Positions 1-8,035 of a DNA stretch of 64,000 nucleotides are shown here, in pieces. Position numbers and translations under genes: made by a program. The DNA comes from Sphingosinicella sp. CPCC 101087 (lineage in GTDB: Bacteria > Pseudomonadota > Alphaproteobacteria > Sphingomonadales > Sphingomonadaceae). The stretch is taken from the NCBI RefSeq assembly GCF_004151485.1, contig NZ_SBFF01000006.1, positions 186,001 through 250,000 of the forward strand. Direction: 5' to 3'. Each line of letters begins with the position of its first letter. Within the stretch, counting starts at the first letter, position 1. A model generated the notes under the pieces. The model did no database searches. It saw only the letters and a list, made by a program, of their open reading frames with translations, and was not told the DNA's origin.

Positions 1-62
1 CTTAAGTCCCGCTCAATTGCGCGAAGGTCCGCGAAGCGCGGCAGATCGGCCTTAGGGGTCAT
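1..62 (-). CDS. Start of an unidentified leftward gene (partial)
   Basis: A leftward ATG at 62 opens a frame that stays open to the window edge, giving about 20 residues rich in charged amino acids. A weak purine stretch (AGAAGA) precedes the ATG. It would be transcribed divergently from the tail operon. Too little is visible to assign a family, and it could be a chance open frame. Confidence 0.3.
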   Translation of the reverse strand, partial: MTPKADLPRFADLRAIERDL

Positions 63-185
63 GAGTCTTCTGCATTCGTTCCCCCTCCCCCGCACGCTTC
101 CCCGATTATTTGCAGTGCATCTCCGCCGCGGTCTAGCTTCATTTGTCGGAGCCGCGAGCCGCCGCTCAGACAAAACATCCGCGGC

Positions 186-214
186 GCTGTTGTAACCGCC
201 GCCGATACAACAGC
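186..214. promoter_or_regulatory. Perfect 9-bp inverted repeat upstream of tail operon; candidate Ogr site
   Basis: GCTGTTGTA (186-194) and TACAACAGC (206-214) form a perfect dyad with an 11-base spacer, 48 bases before the chosen gpV start. P2 late promoters carry a TGT-N12-ACA dyad bound by Ogr. Here TGT and ACA are 13 bases apart, close but not identical. A second, looser dyad (TTTGTC 142-147 / GACAAA 169-174) lies just upstream. The prophage encodes an Ogr-type zinc finger at 14092-14454, so a late-activator role is plausible but inferred. Confidence 0.45.
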
Positions 215-261
215 CAGTCCGCGCAAGCCGCGCCGACATGCCGCACCATGGCGGCCGAACC

Positions 262-843
262 ATGCGCGAAAAACAGGATCAATTTGAGGGCGACCTCGGC
301 GACGCCATGAATTGGGCGACCGTGCTCGAGGTCGACCTGGAGAAGGGACTCGTCCGAGCCGAGGCCGGCGATGTCGAGACCGACTGGGTCCGCTGGGGCG
401 GCGGCCGCGCCGGCGCGACGCGCACCTGGTCGCCCCCGAGCGTGGGCGAGCAGGTCATGCTCTTCGCGCCCGGCGGCGATATCGCCTCGGCCTTCGCGAT
501 TCCCGGCTTTCATTCCGATCTGCATCCGCCCGCCGGCAACAGCCTGCGCGAGCTTGTCGTCTTCCAGGACGGCGCCGAGATCGCCTACGATCCGGAGGCG
601 CACCTCCTCGAGGCAAAGCTGCCCGACGGCGCCACCGTCTCGATCGTCGCGACCGGCGGCATCACCCTCGACGCGACCGAGGGCGGCCTCACCATCAAAG
701 GCGACGTCTCGATCGAGGGCGAAGTCCATGCGACCGGCGATATCGGCTCGGACGGCGACGTCGTCGCCGGCGCGATCAGCCTGCAGCAGCACAGGCATGG
801 CGGTGTCGCCGCCGGCGGCGCGCTGACCGGTGTACCCCAATGA
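262..843 (+). CDS. V: Phage baseplate assembly protein V (gpV spike)
   Basis: Homologue of the P2 gpV central spike that punctures the outer membrane under the baseplate. The N-terminal OB-type region has the family pattern TDWVRWGGGRAG and PSVGEQVMLFAPGG. The middle is a repetitive Asp/Gly-rich beta-helix, and the C-terminus has the HRHGG metal-binding motif (HxH, iron in P2 spikes) and ends LTGVPQ. The ATG at 262 is preferred because it gives an N-terminus about as long as in P2; an in-frame ATG exists at 238 and another at 307, and none has a good ribosome site. The stop overlaps the next ATG (ATGA). Confidence 0.9.
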   Translation: MREKQDQFEGDLGDAMNWATVLEVDLEKGLVRAEAGDVETDWVRWGGGRAGATRTWSPPSVGEQVMLFAPGGDIASAFAIPGFHSDLHPPAGNSLRELVVFQDGAEIAYDPEAHLLEAKLPDGATVSIVATGGITLDATEGGLTIKGDVSIEGEVHATGDIGSDGDVVAGAISLQQHRHGGVAAGGALTGVPQ

Positions 844-1208
844 TCGGCATGAATGCCGCCACGGGAGCCCCGCTCGAGGGCAACGCGCACCTGGCGCAGT
901 CGATCGCCGACATCCTGACGACGCCGATCGGCTCGCGCTGCATGCGCCGGGATTATGGCTCGCTGCTCTTCGCGCTGATCGACCAGCCCATCAACGCGAC
1001 CACGCGCCAGCGCTTCATCGCCGCCACCGCCACGGCCCTCTCCCGCTGGGAGAAGAGGATCCGCGTCGCGAAATGCGACGTCACCCTGGGCGACGGGACC
1101 GGCGCCGTCGTCGTCGATCTCGAGGCCGAGCGCATCGACGCGCCGGCGCCGAACAGCCTCGTCCGCCTCACCGTCCCGCTCAACTTCGGCCGCCCCGCCT
1201 TCGCTTAG
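840..1208 (+). CDS. W: Phage baseplate wedge protein W (gp25-like)
   Basis: 122 residues of the GPW/gp25 family, a baseplate wedge part that seeds sheath assembly. The family signature is clear: an N-terminal LAQSIADILTTPIGSR followed by the RRDYGSLLF block and the C-terminal beta region. Starts in an ATGA overlap with gpV, so it is translationally coupled. In P2 the next genes would be J, I and H (baseplate and fibre); here the sheath gene follows after only 9 bases. Confidence 0.92.
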   Translation: MIGMNAATGAPLEGNAHLAQSIADILTTPIGSRCMRRDYGSLLFALIDQPINATTRQRFIAATATALSRWEKRIRVAKCDVTLGDGTGAVVVDLEAERIDAPAPNSLVRLTVPLNFGRPAFA

Positions 1209-1217
1209 GAGCCTCAC

Positions 1218-2354
1218 ATGCACGGCATCACGATCCTCGAGCCCGTCACCGGCACCCGATTCATCCGCACCGTCGCGCTCGCCGTCATAGGCCTGGTCGC
1301 GACCGCCGAGGATGCGGATGCCGAGGCTTTCCCGCTCAACACGCCGGTCCTGGTGACCGACGTCCGCCGCGCGATCGGCGATGCCGGCACCGACGGCACG
1401 CTGGCCAGGAGCCTCGGCGCGATCGCCGACCAGGCGAGCCCGATCGTGATCGTCGTCCGCGTCGCCGAGGGCGAGGACCAGCCCGGGACCGAGACCAACG
1501 TGATCGGCGGAGTCGCCGGCGGTGCCTATACCGGCATGCAGGCCCTGCTCGCGGCCGAGGCGCAGCTCGGCGTGCGGCCGCGGATCCTCGGCTGTCCCGG
1601 GCTCGACAGCCAGGCCGTCACAACGGCGCTCGTCGTCATCGCCAAGAAGCTGCGCGGCTTCGTCTATGCCGCCTGCCGCGCCGAGGACGGCATCGCGATC
1701 GCGCCCGACGATGCGGCCGCTTTGCTCTACCGCGGGGAGTTCGGCGATCGCGAGCTGATGCTTATCTATCCGGACTTCACCGGCTTCGAGGGCCATGCCG
1801 TCGCCGCGGCGATGGGCACCCGCGCCCGCATCGATGAGGAGGTGGGCTGGCACAAGACGCTCAGCAACTTCGCCGTCAACAACGTCACCGGCATCAGCAA
1901 GGACGTCTTCTTCGACATCCGCGATCCGTCGACGGCCGCGGCTTTGCTGAACGACGGCGACGTCACCACGCTCGTCCGGATGAACGGCTATCGCTTCTGG
2001 GGCAACCGCACCTGCTCCGACGAACCGCTCTTCGCCTTCGAAAGCGCGGTCCGCACCAGCCACGCGCTGCAGGATTCGATTGCCGACGGCCTCGCCTGGG
2101 CGGTCGACAAGCCGATCACCCAGGGTCTGGTCCGCGACATCGAGGAGACGATCAACGCCTTCTTCCGCAGCCACGTGGCCGCCGGCCGGCTGATCGGCGG
2201 CCGCGCCTGGTTCGATCCCGCGCTCAACAGCGCCGCGAACCTCGCCGCCGGCCAGGTCGTCATCGACTACGATTTCACGCCGTGCGCGCCGGCGGAATCG
2301 ATCACCCTCAATCAGCGGATCACCGACCGCTACTACGGCTCGATCGCCGCCTAG
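1218..2354 (+). CDS. FI: Phage tail sheath protein FI
   Basis: 378-residue contractile sheath subunit, close to the 396 residues of P2 FI. Many family blocks are visible: ADAEAFPLNTPVLVT near the start, the GCPGLDSQAV block, DQEQGWHKTLSN-like sequence (DEEVGWHKTLSN), the RFWGNRTCSDEPLF block, AVDKPIT and the C-terminal ITLNQRITDRYYGS. Ribosome site AGGAG lies 8 bases before the ATG. It follows gene W directly, an order that differs from P2. Confidence 0.97.
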   Translation: MHGITILEPVTGTRFIRTVALAVIGLVATAEDADAEAFPLNTPVLVTDVRRAIGDAGTDGTLARSLGAIADQASPIVIVVRVAEGEDQPGTETNVIGGVAGGAYTGMQALLAAEAQLGVRPRILGCPGLDSQAVTTALVVIAKKLRGFVYAACRAEDGIAIAPDDAAALLYRGEFGDRELMLIYPDFTGFEGHAVAAAMGTRARIDEEVGWHKTLSNFAVNNVTGISKDVFFDIRDPSTAAALLNDGDVTTLVRMNGYRFWGNRTCSDEPLFAFESAVRTSHALQDSIADGLAWAVDKPITQGLVRDIEETINAFFRSHVAAGRLIGGRAWFDPALNSAANLAAGQVVIDYDFTPCAPAESITLNQRITDRYYGSIAA

Positions 2355-2392
2355 CGCCGCGCCGCCGAATATCCAGCTCCAGGAGAACGACC

Positions 2393-2983
2393 ATGGCCCT
2401 CGCCCGCAAGCTCAAGAACATGAACCTCTTCAACGACGGCCAGTCCTACCTGGGCCAGGCCACGACCGTGACCCTGCCCAAGCTCGGCCGCGTCTTCGAG
2501 GATTATCGGGCGGCCGGTATGGACGGGCCGGTCAAGATCGACATGGGCCAGCAGCCGCTCGAGATGGAGTGGACCTGCGGCGGTTTCATGTCGACGATCT
2601 TCCGCCAGTACGGAGTTGTCTCGGTCGACGGAGTCATGCTCCGCTGGGTCGGCGCCTACCAGAACGACCAGACTGGCCAGGTCGACGCGGTCGAAGTGGT
2701 CACCCGCGGCCGCCACGAGGAGATCGATTCCGGCGAGGCGAAGCCCGGCGAGGACACCGAGCTCAAGGTCAAGTCGGCCCTCGCTTACTACAAGCTCACG
2801 GCCGCCGGCACCGAGCTGATCGAGATCGACATTCTCAACATGATCATGCGCGTGGGCGGCGTGGACCGCCTGGCCGAGCAGCGCGCCGCGCTTGGCGTCG
2901 GCGGCGGCGCCCTGGGCGGCCTGATCTCGCCGCCCGCGCTCAACCTTCCTGGCCTCGGCGGGCTGAGGATCCCGGGCCTGTAG
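2393..2983 (+). CDS. FII: Phage major tail tube protein FII
   Basis: 196 residues, the inner-tube subunit. The start MALARKLKNMNLFNDGQS, the KLGRVFEDYRAAGMDGPV block and the VEVVTRGRHEEIDSGEAKPG block match the FII family; the C-terminus adds a Gly/Leu-rich tail. The ATG at 2393 has CAGGAG seven bases upstream; a longer open frame upstream of it is not needed. Follows the sheath gene, as in P2. Confidence 0.95.
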   Translation: MALARKLKNMNLFNDGQSYLGQATTVTLPKLGRVFEDYRAAGMDGPVKIDMGQQPLEMEWTCGGFMSTIFRQYGVVSVDGVMLRWVGAYQNDQTGQVDAVEVVTRGRHEEIDSGEAKPGEDTELKVKSALAYYKLTAAGTELIEIDILNMIMRVGGVDRLAEQRAALGVGGGALGGLISPPALNLPGLGGLRIPGL

Positions 2984-3038
2984 CCGCGGCGGCCGCGCCG
3001 CGGCCGTCGGTCTCGCCCAAAAACAGGAGGAAGGAAAC

Positions 3039-3347
3039 GTGACGCAATCGAAGCAGGAAGTCTCTGCACCCGTCACACTCGACGAGCCGATCCGGCGCGG
3101 CGAGGAGACGATCGACAAGGTGCAGGTCCGCAAACCGAAGGCGGGCGAGCTGCGCGGCCTCAACTATCTCGACCTCGCCCGGATGGACGTCAGCGCGGTG
3201 ATCACAGTGCTGCCACGCGTCACCCTGCCGATGATCACGGAGGCCGAGGCGGCCGACATGGAGCCGTCGGACCAGCTCGCCTTGGCGGGAGAGCTCGCAA
3301 ATTTCTTCGTGCCGAAGGCGGAGAGGCAGGCCTCCCGCACCGCATAG
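3039..3347 (+). CDS. E: Tail assembly chaperone gpE
   Basis: 102 residues, P2 gpE family, which binds the tape measure and tube subunits during tail assembly. Family features are the TIDKVQVRKPKAGELRGLNY block and MTEAEAADMEPSDQ-like sequence. Starts at GTG with a strong AGGAGGAAGG site. A canonical -1 slippery heptamer lies at 3299-3305, 14 codons before the stop, so a fraction of ribosomes should make the longer E+E' protein. Confidence 0.9.
   Translation: MTQSKQEVSAPVTLDEPIRRGEETIDKVQVRKPKAGELRGLNYLDLARMDVSAVITVLPRVTLPMITEAEAADMEPSDQLALAGELANFFVPKAERQASRTA
3299..3305 (+). promoter_or_regulatory. Programmed -1 frameshift site A AAT TTC in gene E
   Basis: In the E frame the codons read GCA AAT TTC, so bases 3299-3305 form the ideal X-XXY-YYZ slippery heptamer A-AAT-TTC. 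A -1 slip lets both tRNAs re-pair (AAA, TTT) and continues in an open frame through the E stop to 3487. P2-like phages are known to make E+E' by a -1 shift at the same place (TTTTTTG in P2). The site is read directly from the sequence; its use is inferred. Confidence 0.85.
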
Positions 3348-3487
3348 AGCGGGTGATGGGCGACGTTGCCTTCGTCTTCGGCTGGTCCCCGGAAGTGATG
3401 GATCGGATGGACGTGACCGAGCTGCTCGGCTGGCATGGCGAGGCGGTCCGGATCCACAATGCGGTGAACGGGACGAAGGACGGCTAG
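3305..3487 (+). CDS. E': gpE' extension, made by -1 frameshift (E+E' about 149 aa)
   Basis: After the slip at 3299-3305 this frame is open for 60 codons and ends TAG at 3487. It contains the GpE-family block V-x-FVFGWSPEVMDRMDVTELLGW, with the Trp and Met-Asp pattern typical of P2 E'. An internal ATG at 3356 gives a 43-residue free product, but no ribosome site supports separate initiation. It ends 3 bases before the tape measure start, the standard place for tail chaperones. Confidence 0.85.
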   Translation, partial: LRAEGGEAGLPHRIERVMGDVAFVFGWSPEVMDRMDVTELLGWHGEAVRIHNAVNGTKDG

Positions 3488-3490
3488 GCC

Positions 3491-6070
3491 ATGGACCGCA
3501 ACCTTCGCCTCCAGGTCATCTTCGACAGCCTCGACCGGCTGACCAGGCCGCTCCGATCTATCATGGGCGGTTCGCGTGCGGCCGCCCGCGGCCTGGCCGA
3601 GACGCGGCGCGAGATCCGCGGTCTTCAGCAGGAGCAGGCGCGGATCCGCGGACTTCGCGACCTGCAGAAGGGCCTCACCGACACCCATACCAAGCTCGAC
3701 GCCGCACGCCGGCGCGTGCGCGAGCTGCGCACCGAGATCGCCGCGGCCGACACTCCGACCAAGCGGCTGACAAATTCCCTGCAGTCGGCGATGCGGGCCG
3801 AGGCCCAGCTCAGCCGGCAGACCGAAGAGCAGTCCGGCAAGCTTCGTCGCCTGCAGTCAGAGCTCGGCGAGGCCGGCGTCGACGTCCGCGACCTGGCCCG
3901 GCACGAGGACCAGCTCGCCTCCCGGATCGGCGAAACCAACCGCCGCCTGGAGCAGCAGCGCGAAAGTCTCGAGCGGACGTCCCGCGCTCGTGAACGCCTC
4001 GAGCGTGCCCAGCAGCGCGGCGAGCGGCTGCGCTCGACCGGCCGGTCGATGGTCGTCGCGGGCGCCGTGGCGTCGGCCCCGCTCGTCGCGTCCGGCGTAA
4101 GCGCGGCGAGCTTCGAAACCCAGCTCACCGACATCGCGCAGAAGGCGGACCTTGCGCGCGATCGCGTCGCGGCGATCGGCCGCGAGTTCGACCGCATGGG
4201 GCCACGCGTCGCCCAGCTGCCCGCCAGCCTTGCGGAGGGCGTCGACACCCTGCTCGGCCTCGGCGCCTCGCTTCCGCAATCGATGCAGGCGATCGAGCCG
4301 ATCGCCCGCGCCGCCACCGCCTATCGTGCCGAGGTGGTGGATCTCTCCAACGCCACCTTCGCCTCGCTCCAGAATCTCGAGGTCGCCGCCGGCGACACGG
4401 GCCGCACGCTCGATGTCATGGCCCAGGCCGGGAAGGCCGGCGCCTTCGAGCTGCGCGACATGGCGCAATATTTTCCGGCGCTGACCGCCTCGGCCAACGC
4501 CCTAGGGCAGCGCGGCGTCCCGGCCGTCGCCGATCTCGCCGCCGCCCTGCAGATCACGCGGCGCGGCGCCGGCGACGCTAGCACCGCGGCGAACAACCTT
4601 CAGAACCTGCTCAACAAGATCAACGCGCGCGACACGATCGCGAATTTCAAGAAGCTCGGGATCGACCTTCCCGCGGCGATGCGCCGCGCCGCGGCCGAGG
4701 GGCGCTCGCCGATCGAGGCGATCGTGGAGCTGACCCGCCGGGCGACCGGCGGCGACCTCGCCCGCCTGCCCTTCCTGTTCGGCGACGCCCAGGTCCAGGC
4801 CGCCCTGCGCCCGCTCGTGCAGGGACTGGACGATTATCGGCAGATCCGCGACGAAGCGCTCGCCGCCCAGGGCACGGTCGCGACCGACTTCGCCGAGCGG
4901 ATGCGGGACAGCGAACAGCAGTATCGCCGCAATACCGCTCGCCTCCAGCAGCTCGCCCACACGGTCGGCGCCGCTCTGCTCCCGACCTTCAATCGGGTCA
5001 TGGAAGTGGTCGGCCGGCTTGCCGATCGGTTCTCCGTCTGGGCCGAACGCAACCCCGAGCTCGTCGCGACGCTCGCCAAGGTAGCCGCGATCGCAGCTTT
5101 GCTGCTGGTGGGCCTCGGTGCCCTTGCCATTGCGATCGGCACGGTCCTCGGACCGTTCGCCTATCTGCGCTTCATGCTCGTCCGTGCCTGGCCGCTCATC
5201 CGTGGCTTCGGCACCGCGATCATGTGGGCCGCCCGGGTCGCCTTCCCGCTCTTTCAGGCGGCGATGCTCATGCTCGCTCGCGGCGTGATGCGCGCCGGCG
5301 CGATGATGCTGGCCAACCCGGTCATCCTTATCATCACCCTAATCGTCGCCGCGGTCGCCGGCGCCGCCTACCTGATCTGGCAGCATTGGGACACGATCCG
5401 GGCCGCCTTCGATTCCGCGGTCGGGTGGCTCGGCCGAGCCTGGCAATCGATAAAGCACATCGTCGTCCAGAGCGCGCTCTTCCTCACCGCACCGATCCGC
5501 CTGCAGGCAGCCAGCCTGATGATAGTCTGGGATTGGATCCGCGGCATCTTCAACGGCGCAGTGGCCTTCCTGTCGACCCTCCCGTCGCGAATGCTTCAGC
5601 TCGGGCGCAACGTGATCCAGGGCCTGATCAACGGCCTCATGGCGCCGATGCGGCTGCTTCAGGCTACGATCGAGCGCATCGGCAACATGATGCCGGGGTG
5701 GCTCGCGCGGCCGCTCGGCATCCGATCGCCGTCCCGCGTCTTCGCTCGCCTCGGCGGCTTCGTCACCGACGGACTTTCCCAGGGCATCGATCGCGGCGCC
5801 GCCCGTCCCCTGGCCCGCGTCCGCAGCCTCAGCCGCGAGCTGACCACGGCGCTGGCCGTCGGCGCCGCCGCGCCGGCGATGGCAGGTATCGGCTCGCCGG
5901 GCGCGACGTCGACCAGGGCGGCGCCCGCTGGGTCCGGACCGGTGACGATCAACATTTACCCTTTGCCTGGTCAGAGCTCCGAGGACATCGCCCGCGAGGT
6001 CGAGCGGATTCTCGAGCGCCGCGAACAGCAGAAGGCGGCCGAGCGCCGCTCGAGCTTCGAAGATGACTGA
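3491..6070 (+). CDS. T: Phage tail tape measure protein T
   Basis: 859 residues; sets tail length and is ejected with DNA. Order: an N-terminal coiled coil (about 25-185, repeated Glu/Arg/Gln heptads), a TP901-type core (about 200-480, with ASFETQLTDIAQKADL and a run of helices), hydrophobic segments at about 520-560 and 570-635 that could span the inner membrane, and a Ser/Pro/Ala-rich tail ending in a second short coiled coil. Position right after E/E' is diagnostic. Its stop overlaps the next gene by 8 bases. Confidence 0.93.
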   Translation: MDRNLRLQVIFDSLDRLTRPLRSIMGGSRAAARGLAETRREIRGLQQEQARIRGLRDLQKGLTDTHTKLDAARRRVRELRTEIAAADTPTKRLTNSLQSAMRAEAQLSRQTEEQSGKLRRLQSELGEAGVDVRDLARHEDQLASRIGETNRRLEQQRESLERTSRARERLERAQQRGERLRSTGRSMVVAGAVASAPLVASGVSAASFETQLTDIAQKADLARDRVAAIGREFDRMGPRVAQLPASLAEGVDTLLGLGASLPQSMQAIEPIARAATAYRAEVVDLSNATFASLQNLEVAAGDTGRTLDVMAQAGKAGAFELRDMAQYFPALTASANALGQRGVPAVADLAAALQITRRGAGDASTAANNLQNLLNKINARDTIANFKKLGIDLPAAMRRAAAEGRSPIEAIVELTRRATGGDLARLPFLFGDAQVQAALRPLVQGLDDYRQIRDEALAAQGTVATDFAERMRDSEQQYRRNTARLQQLAHTVGAALLPTFNRVMEVVGRLADRFSVWAERNPELVATLAKVAAIAALLLVGLGALAIAIGTVLGPFAYLRFMLVRAWPLIRGFGTAIMWAARVAFPLFQAAMLMLARGVMRAGAMMLANPVILIITLIVAAVAGAAYLIWQHWDTIRAAFDSAVGWLGRAWQSIKHIVVQSALFLTAPIRLQAASLMIVWDWIRGIFNGAVAFLSTLPSRMLQLGRNVIQGLINGLMAPMRLLQATIERIGNMMPGWLARPLGIRSPSRVFARLGGFVTDGLSQGIDRGAARPLARVRSLSRELTTALAVGAAAPAMAGIGSPGATSTRAAPAGSGPVTINIYPLPGQSSEDIAREVERILERREQQKAAERRSSFEDD

Positions 6071-6458
6071 TCGCCGCCTCACCTACTGCACCCATTGCGG
6101 CCACAACCTCGAGGCAGAGCGGCCGACGTCGATCGGCCCGCTCGCCTTCGACCCGCTCGGCATGGCGTCGTGGCGGGGCGCGCCCTTCCACCTCACCGCC
6201 GGCGAGCATTTGCTGCTCGGCGGGCTCGTCCAGGCGCGCGGGGGCCTGGTCCGGGATTCGGTGCTGGCGGAGCGTATCGGGACCGAGAGCCTCGGCAACG
6301 TCATCCAGGTCCTCATGACCCGGCTGCGCCGCAAGTTCCGCGACGCCGGCGCGCCCGCCACCCTGATCCAGACCGTCCGGCACCGCGGCTACCGACTCGA
6401 CGTCGCGATGCTCGAGGAAGCCGGCGACGCCGGCGCAATGACCATTTCTGGGGATTGA
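6063..6458 (+). CDS. Winged-helix (OmpR/PhoB-type) DNA-binding protein inside tail operon
   Basis: 131 residues. After a short CTHCG knuckle (one Cys pair only), residues about 45-115 form a trans_reg_C-like winged helix: LTAGEHLLL, an internal helix around ERIGTESLGNVIQVLMTRLRRKFRD, and the wing IQTVRHRGYRL. There is no receiver domain. It overlaps the tape measure end by 8 bases and precedes gpU by 2 bases, so it is made as part of the tail operon. P2 has no gene here. A role in late regulation is inferred; it might also be a structural reuse of the fold. Confidence 0.75.
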   Translation: MTDRRLTYCTHCGHNLEAERPTSIGPLAFDPLGMASWRGAPFHLTAGEHLLLGGLVQARGGLVRDSVLAERIGTESLGNVIQVLMTRLRRKFRDAGAPATLIQTVRHRGYRLDVAMLEEAGDAGAMTISGD

Positions 6459-6460
6459 CT

Positions 6461-6838
6461 ATGCCGCTGATGTCCCTCGGCATGTTCATCTTCGCGCTCG
6501 ACAGCGTGCCCTACGAGCAGCTCGCCCGCCGGCAGAGCTGGCGCCACGGCAAGACCGAGCGAGTCGGCGCCTTCCCGGCCTCGCAATTCCTGGGCCCGGC
6601 CGAGGACATGATCAGCCTGTCCGGCCTCCTCGTCCCGCCGATCGCCGGCGACTTCGGCAGCATGCGCGTCCTCGAGGAGCTCGCCAGCCAGGGCGAGGCC
6701 CATCCCCTGGTCGACTCCGAGGGCGTCGTGTGGGGCCACTACGACATCGAGTCGATCGACCGGAAGCAATCGGTGCTGATGGACAATGGCGTACCGAGAA
6801 AGACCGACTTCACCATCGAGCTGAGGAGGGTGCGATGA
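6461..6838 (+). CDS. U: Phage tail protein U (tail terminator-like)
   Basis: 125 residues of the P2 gpU family, involved in finishing the tail. Typical features are the N-terminal MSLGMFIFALDSVPYEQL, the RRQSWRHG block, and the block around VVWGHYDIESIDRKQSVLMDNG. Starts at ATG after GGGGATTG and overlaps the next ORF by ATGA at the stop. Confidence 0.93.
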   Translation: MPLMSLGMFIFALDSVPYEQLARRQSWRHGKTERVGAFPASQFLGPAEDMISLSGLLVPPIAGDFGSMRVLEELASQGEAHPLVDSEGVVWGHYDIESIDRKQSVLMDNGVPRKTDFTIELRRVR

Positions 6839-7005
6839 ACCGTTTTCGCGGAGTCGATCAGGACGCGCTGCGCGCGCCGATCGACGTGCCGATGTGCACC
6901 AGGTCCTGCCCGTGCATATGCTGCCGCCTCGATCGCGGCGAACTCGTCGTGAAGCCTCGGACCTGCGGCAAGACAACCGAGTTCCTCGGCCGTGCCCGAA
7001 GCTAA
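6835..7005 (+). CDS. Small Cys-rich phage protein, unknown
   Basis: 56 residues starting in the ATGA overlap with gpU. Six cysteines are packed as CxxxCxCxCC (residues 21-30) plus Cys44, flanked by basic residues, which suggests metal binding or disulfides. It is not the LysM-type gpX. In P2, U is followed directly by D, so this is an insertion into the conserved order. Its stop lies inside the gpD start region. No family is recognised. Confidence 0.6.
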   Translation: MNRFRGVDQDALRAPIDVPMCTRSCPCICCRLDRGELVVKPRTCGKTTEFLGRARS

Positions 7006-8035
7006 TATCCCCGGCTTCCGCGTCACCCTCGACGGCCGCGATCTCACTGAGGCGATCGCGCCGCGGCTGATCTCGCTGTCCGTCAGCGAGAAGCGCGGCG
7101 GCGAGGCCGACCAGCTTGACCTCACGATTCACGATCATGATGGCGCCATGGCGATTCCGCGCGAAGGCGCTCGCCTGCAGGTCTCGCTCGGCTGGACGTC
7201 GGCCACCTCCGATTCCGGACTGCCGGTCGGCCTGGTCGACAAGGGCAGTTTCAAGGTCGACGAGGCCGATTGGGGCGGACCGCCGGACCTGATCACGATT
7301 CGCGCCCGCTCGGCCGACCTCACCGCCGGCTATCGACAGCGCCGCGAGCGCCGCCACCGCGACACGACGATCGGCGCGATCGTCCAGCAGGTCGCCGGCG
7401 CCAATGGCCTGCAGCCGCACGTCGCGCCCGATCTCGCGTCGATCGCCGTGCCGGTCCTGTCCCAGGACCAGGTCAGCGACATGGCGCTGATCCGTCGCCT
7501 CGGCCGACGCCATGACGCGGTCGCCCAGATCCGGGACGGCCGGCTCATCTTCATGCCGATCGGCGCCGGCGTCACGCCCGGCGGCCGCGAGATCCCCGCC
7601 GCCGCTCTCACGAAGCGCGATGGCGACAAATACAGCTTCCGGCGCGTCGAACGCGGGAAGTACAACAAGGTCGAGGCCCGTTGGCACAGTCAGGCCGGCG
7701 CGAAGCGTGAGACAGTCAGCGCCGAAGTCGGCGGTCCCGCCGGCGGCAGCGGCGGCCGCGACCGCGGAACGCGTCGGATCCGCCGCGTCTACGCCACCGA
7801 AGCCGAGGCGCGAGAGGCGGCCCGGGCCGAGGCCCGCCGCATCATCCGCGCCGCGGCCGAATTCGAGATCACGCTCGCCTATGGCAGGCCCGATCTCTAT
7901 CCCGAACGGCCCATGACCCTCGCCGGGTTCAAGCCGGAGATCGACACGAAGTCCTGGCTCATCGCCGAAGTGACCCACTCGCTCGACAGCGCCTCCGGCC
8001 TAAGGACGCGTCTGAAGCTCGAGACGCGTTCCTAG
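6992..8035 (+). CDS. D: Phage late control protein D (baseplate hub)
   Basis: 347 residues of the gpD/gp27-like hub family that sits above the gpV spike. The N-terminus PGFRVTLDGRDLTEAI, the EKRGGEADQLDLTIHDHDG block, an SADLTAGYRQRRERRHRDTTIG block and C-terminal SHSLDSASGLRTRLKLE-type sequence are characteristic. Starts at GTG 6992 with a 14-base overlap on the Cys-rich ORF and no obvious ribosome site, so it is probably coupled. Last gene of the tail operon; its stop overlaps the convergent gene's stop. Confidence 0.93.
   Translation: MPEANIPGFRVTLDGRDLTEAIAPRLISLSVSEKRGGEADQLDLTIHDHDGAMAIPREGARLQVSLGWTSATSDSGLPVGLVDKGSFKVDEADWGGPPDLITIRARSADLTAGYRQRRERRHRDTTIGAIVQQVAGANGLQPHVAPDLASIAVPVLSQDQVSDMALIRRLGRRHDAVAQIRDGRLIFMPIGAGVTPGGREIPAAALTKRDGDKYSFRRVERGKYNKVEARWHSQAGAKRETVSAEVGGPAGGSGGRDRGTRRIRRVYATEAEAREAARAEARRIIRAAAEFEITLAYGRPDLYPERPMTLAGFKPEIDTKSWLIAEVTHSLDSASGLRTRLKLETRS

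Noticed and set aside
585-2174. 529-codon leftward open frame across tail genes
   Set aside because: Antisense to gpV, gpW and sheath, which are clearly recognised families.
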